From Planctomycetota bacterium (lineage in GTDB: Bacteria; Planctomycetota; Phycisphaerae; Sedimentisphaerales; Anaerobacaceae), in assembly GCA_025459125.1 (NCBI GenBank), contig JALORE010000005.1:1-51593 (forward strand): DNA of 51,593 nt. Direction: 5' to 3'. The notes under the pieces were generated by a model that worked only from the letters and a program-made list of their open reading frames with translations, did no database searches and was not told the origin of the DNA. Positions 48,838 to 51,593 of the stretch are shown here, piece after piece. A program made the position numbers and the translations under genes. Each line of letters starts with the position of its first letter. Position 1 is the stretch's first letter.

Positions 48838-50643
48838 TTACTCCCTCTGCAGCAGGGCCATCAGCCACATCGTATAGGAGACCATCGGTGTCCAGTACTC
48901 GGAGACGTTGTAGATGCCCTCACCGACGAAGGGCTGATCCTCCGCGGTGCCGCCCAGGCCGTTCATGACCGCGCCGGGCAGCAGCGGTGTCGGCGGATAG
49001 AACTCGTTGCCGTTGACAAACCGCGGCGGATGGTTGTGGCCGAGGCCCACCACCGTGCTGGCATAGAACGGGTTGCAGCCGAGAATCCAGTCGAGCTGGC
49101 GCTGGGCGACCGAGCGCAGGGAGGGATCGTTGACGATCTTCGCGGCTCGCACCAGTCCGATGCCCGCCGAGGCGAGGTTCGCGTTGATGCCCACCCACCA
49201 ACTGCTGCCGCTGCCGGGCGGCATGAAATAGCGGTACCAGTAGTCGCCGATCCGGCGATTGCCGCCGGGGTCGGTTTTGGAGAAGAAGCCGTGGGGGACG
49301 ATGCCGAAGCCGTTGCGCTTCGACATGGTCGCCAGGTAGTCCACGGTGTACAGGCGGATGGCCTGGCGCCAGTGGTCGGCGTCGGCGTGGTCGGGGAACA
49401 GCTCGGCGAGGTCGCACAGCCCGAACAAGTGCCAGCACCCGTTCCAGATGTCGCGCAGCGGCTCGGGACTGGTCCCGGTCCGGCGATAGAAGCCGCGCAC
49501 CGGGTCCTTCGGGTCCAGCGGCTGCGTGATCTGCAGCTCGGTCAGCCGTGCGGCACAGGCGATGGCTTCGTTCTTGTATTTCTCCTGCCCTGTGCTCTTG
49601 TACAGCTCCACTGCGGCCGCCAGGGCACCGCCCAGCGTATCCGCCGTCCGCTCCGGCCCGCGCGTCGCGCACCAGTCATAGCAGCGTCTGGCTGCGTCCA
49701 GGCACGTGTCGGAGTACCGACGGTCGCTCTGTCGGGTCAGCCGGGCCATCATGGCTTGAGCGATGACGAACTTGTACTGGCCCAGGCGGTCAAGCGGTTT
49801 GGTCTGGATGACGCGGTCATCCTTGCGGCCGACGATGGTCATCTTGCTTCGGGTTCCGCCCGGGGCGGGGTCGACCGTGTTGGGCTCGCCTCCTTCCGGG
49901 CCAATGACGTTGTCGGTCCAGCGGTTGCCGTCGCCGTGACGGAGGGCGTCGCCGCCGACGTGATTCATCACGCTGCCGTCCGGCTCCTGCATGTTGAGAA
50001 AGTACCGGTTTCCCCAGCGCAGCTCCTCGACGATGCGCCGGCGCCGTCCCGCGTCGGTGGTGAGGTCATGCACCTGCGCCAGGCCGATCATGCCGTGAAT
50101 GGTGGCGCCCACCCACTTGCGCAGGTCGGAAGCATCGTGCCAGCCGCCGGTGGTGTCCTGATGCTGGCCGTTGTCAAGCCGGACCGCGTCATCGCAGTGG
50201 CACGGCGCCAGGTAGCCGGTCTCGCTCGGCCCGCACCGCTGCAGGGCGAAATACCCGACGATCGTCCCGACCGCGTCATCGTAGATGCCGGCGGCGATGC
50301 GAAAGGGATACGACCGGGACGGGCCCGCCTGGACGCAGTAGGTGCCCGCCTCTTGGACCGCGCTGAAATCGCCCACGAGGAAGCGGCCGAAGTCGCCGTC
50401 CGACACCACGAACCGGCCGGAGAACACCACCTTCCGGTCGCTCGTCCGAATCACCTCGAACCCCTCGGGCCCCGGCGCCCTGAGCACGCAGCGCTTGGAG
50501 GCCTCCGGCGCGAAGCCGATCTGGTTGACGGTCACCTCGACCCGCAGATCGCGCGCGAACGGCTGCCCGACGGCCGGACCCGCCGTGCAGAGAACGGTGA
50601 GCAGAAGACAACAAACCGGCACCGACCAACCTGGCTGGCACAT
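48838..50643 (-). CDS. Exported GH9-family cellulase-like enzyme
   Basis: This roughly 601-residue protein has a signal peptide (about 1-26), an Ig-like CelD_N domain (about 35-120: VTVNQIGFAPEASKRCVLR) and an (alpha/alpha)6 GH9 catalytic domain. TTGGWHDASDLRKWVG (about 168-183) carries the Asp base region, and NVSEYWTPMVSYTMWLMA near the C-terminus carries the Glu acid. LDWILGCNPF and GLGHNHPPRF are further GH9 blocks. It should cut beta-1,4-glucan or a related chain outside the cytoplasm. The ATG at 50643 has GAGGG upstream; a GTG ten codons earlier (50673) with AAGGA is nearly as good. Confidence 0.9.
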   Translation of the reverse strand: MCQPGWSVPVCCLLLTVLCTAGPAVGQPFARDLRVEVTVNQIGFAPEASKRCVLRAPGPEGFEVIRTSDRKVVFSGRFVVSDGDFGRFLVGDFSAVQEAGTYCVQAGPSRSYPFRIAAGIYDDAVGTIVGYFALQRCGPSETGYLAPCHCDDAVRLDNGQHQDTTGGWHDASDLRKWVGATIHGMIGLAQVHDLTTDAGRRRRIVEELRWGNRYFLNMQEPDGSVMNHVGGDALRHGDGNRWTDNVIGPEGGEPNTVDPAPGGTRSKMTIVGRKDDRVIQTKPLDRLGQYKFVIAQAMMARLTRQSDRRYSDTCLDAARRCYDWCATRGPERTADTLGGALAAAVELYKSTGQEKYKNEAIACAARLTELQITQPLDPKDPVRGFYRRTGTSPEPLRDIWNGCWHLFGLCDLAELFPDHADADHWRQAIRLYTVDYLATMSKRNGFGIVPHGFFSKTDPGGNRRIGDYWYRYFMPPGSGSSWWVGINANLASAGIGLVRAAKIVNDPSLRSVAQRQLDWILGCNPFYASTVVGLGHNHPPRFVNGNEFYPPTPLLPGAVMNGLGGTAEDQPFVGEGIYNVSEYWTPMVSYTMWLMALLQRE

Positions 50644-50823
50644 AGCTACCCTCACGATGATGATCTTGCGCACGTGCGATCCTTGATTGACGCCATTTCA
50701 CCTGTGGCGCGCGTGCAGTATAAGAGGCGCCGCCGGGAGCGTCAAATCGTCTCACGAGTTCATCGGTCCCGGCAGCCGCACGGAACCTCCGTGTGAAATG
50801 ATGGCGAGAACCTCTCGGATGCG

Positions 50824-50829
50824 GTACAA
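50824..50829 (+). promoter_or_regulatory. Possible -10 element for rnpB
   Basis: TACAAT at 50824-50829, about 55 bases before the P1 helix of the RNase P RNA. A matching -35 is not clear, so this is tentative. Confidence 0.35.
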
Positions 50830-50884
50830 TAGCCGTTCGTCTCGGACAAATCGTAAATCGTAAACAGTAAATCATAAATCCCAA

Positions 50885-51358
50885 GGGCGGCTCGGGCGGT
50901 CGCTCCGTGTTGCCGCGTGCGACGCGGGGAGGAAAGTCCGAGCAGGATACGGGCGCGGTGGTGGCTAACGGCCACCGGGAACCGGCTTCCGGAGGGCGGC
51001 CTTCCGCCCGACGGGGTCCGGCGACCCCAGGGAAAGTGCCACAGAAAACACACAGCCGATGGCCCCTCCCGACGCGCAGCGGCGCTGCGGGCGGGGCTCA
51101 GGCAATGGTGAAAAGGTGCGGTAAGAGCGCACCGCGGCGCCGGTGACGGCGCCGGCAGGGAAAACCCCACCGCCTGCAAGACCAAGCAGCCGGTCGGCGT
51201 ACGCCGGACTCGGCCCGGGTCTGAGCGGTTTCGACCGCTCGACCGGCGGGTAGGTCGCTTCCTGCGAATGCGGGAGAGCCAGTCGGCAACGGCTGGTCCA
51301 GATAAATGATCGCCGCCCGCCGCGAGGCGGGAACAGAACTCGGCTTACAGAGCCGCCC
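50885..51358 (+). ncRNA. rnpB: RNase P RNA (class A)
   Basis: This is the catalytic RNA of RNase P, which trims the 5' ends of tRNA precursors. The conserved core is clear: GAGGAAAGTCCG near 50930-50941, GGTGAAAAGGTGCGGTAAGA near 51106-51125, AGATAAATGATCGCC near 51300-51314 and ACAGAACTCGGCTTAC near 51333-51348. P1 is GGGCGGCTC (50885-50893) with GAGCCGCCC (51350-51358). The flanks extend the pairing: 15 bases at 50868-50882 are the exact inverse of 51361-51375. The order and spacing of the core motifs are of the bacterial ancestral type. Confidence 0.95.
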
Positions 51359-51404
51359 TCGGGATTTATGATTTAGGATTTATGATTGGTGATTCTGCCG
51401 GGCG

Positions 51405-51593
51405 CTATTGCTGGGGGAGATGGGCCAGGTCGGCGTCGGAGCCGGCGACCAGGAGGATGTCGCCTTCCTGGACCACGGTGTCGGGCGTGGGCACGTGGAT
51501 GATGGAATCCTGGTCGCTTTTGGGGCCCCAGGCCTGGCTGTTGCGCTTGATGAGCACGAGGTTGACGTTGTACTTCTGGCGCAACTCCAGGTC
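51405..51593 (-). CDS. TrkA-C domain protein, C-terminal end only
   Basis: The last 62 codons of a minus-strand gene that runs past the window edge. DLELRQKYNVNLVLIKR, then TPDTVVQEGDILLVAGSDAD and LAHL, is the pattern of an RCK_C/TrkA-C domain, which binds small ligands and gates potassium uptake or other transporters. The reading frame is open to position 51593 and stops at TAG (51407-51405). It could be a KtrA-type protein or the regulatory tail of a transporter. Confidence 0.75.
   Translation of the reverse strand, partial: DLELRQKYNVNLVLIKRNSQAWGPKSDQDSIIHVPTPDTVVQEGDILLVAGSDADLAHLPQQ

Overview
The window is GC-rich and carries many genes typical of a free-living planctomycete, probably of the Phycisphaerae/Sedimentisphaerales type. 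The evidence is indirect: a dockerin-like C-terminus, a TIGR03790-family protein, exported glycoside hydrolases, an exported ADP-ribosylglycohydrolase, an ECF sigma factor beside a zinc-finger anti-sigma factor, and dense palindromic repeats. No rRNA or ribosomal protein gene is present to fix the taxonomy.

Layout. 0.4-1.6 kb: an exported glycoside-hydrolase-like protein between two copies of a short palindromic repeat. 1.65-2.97 kb: a long non-coding, repeat-rich stretch that includes a candidate structured RNA. 2.97-4.73 kb: glutamine-dependent NAD synthetase (nadE) with two palindromic inserts. 4.8-29.0 kb, all on the minus strand: a cell-surface polysaccharide locus. In transcription order it holds a UDP-glucuronate-decarboxylase-like epimerase, a bifunctional fucokinase/GDP-fucose pyrophosphorylase, a GT-C-like membrane protein, a Wzx-type flippase, a pyruvyl transferase overlapping an FrhB-like iron-sulfur protein, a Wzy/O-antigen-ligase-like protein, several GT4 glycosyltransferases, two tandem UDP-GlcNAc 2-epimerases, an AlgD-like dehydrogenase, a DegT aminotransferase and the priming sugar-phosphate transferase. 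It ends with a TIGR03790 protein and an exported SagB-like/DJ-1-like fusion. Together these could make, modify, export and polymerise a lipid-linked, fucose- and uronic-acid-containing glycan.

29.4-34.3 kb: topA, a cysteine-synthase-family enzyme, a candidate small RNA and a conserved gene of unknown function. 34.4-42.8 kb: exported proteins, namely a serine beta-lactamase-like hydrolase, an ADP-ribosylglycohydrolase, a twin lethal-factor-like metalloprotease-fold protein, a degenerate SagB-like protein cut off from its dockerin by an in-frame TAG, and an S9 prolyl oligopeptidase. 43.1-45.1 kb: ECF sigma factor and membrane anti-sigma factor, then a clear terminator. 45.1-48.7 kb: a TauE/SafE permease, a lipoprotein and nadB. 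48.8-51.6 kb: an exported GH9 enzyme, the RNase P RNA gene rnpB, and the end of a TrkA-C domain protein cut by the window edge.

The most unusual feature is the repeat load. Several palindromic families fill the intergenic spaces, and some copies lie in frame inside genes (nadE twice, the metalloprotease-like gene once). Other notable points are a 384-nt region closed by a 26-bp helix that pairs well only as plus-strand RNA, a glycosyltransferase whose expected start codon reads ACG, and an isolated promoter-terminator pair around 33.3-33.4 kb.
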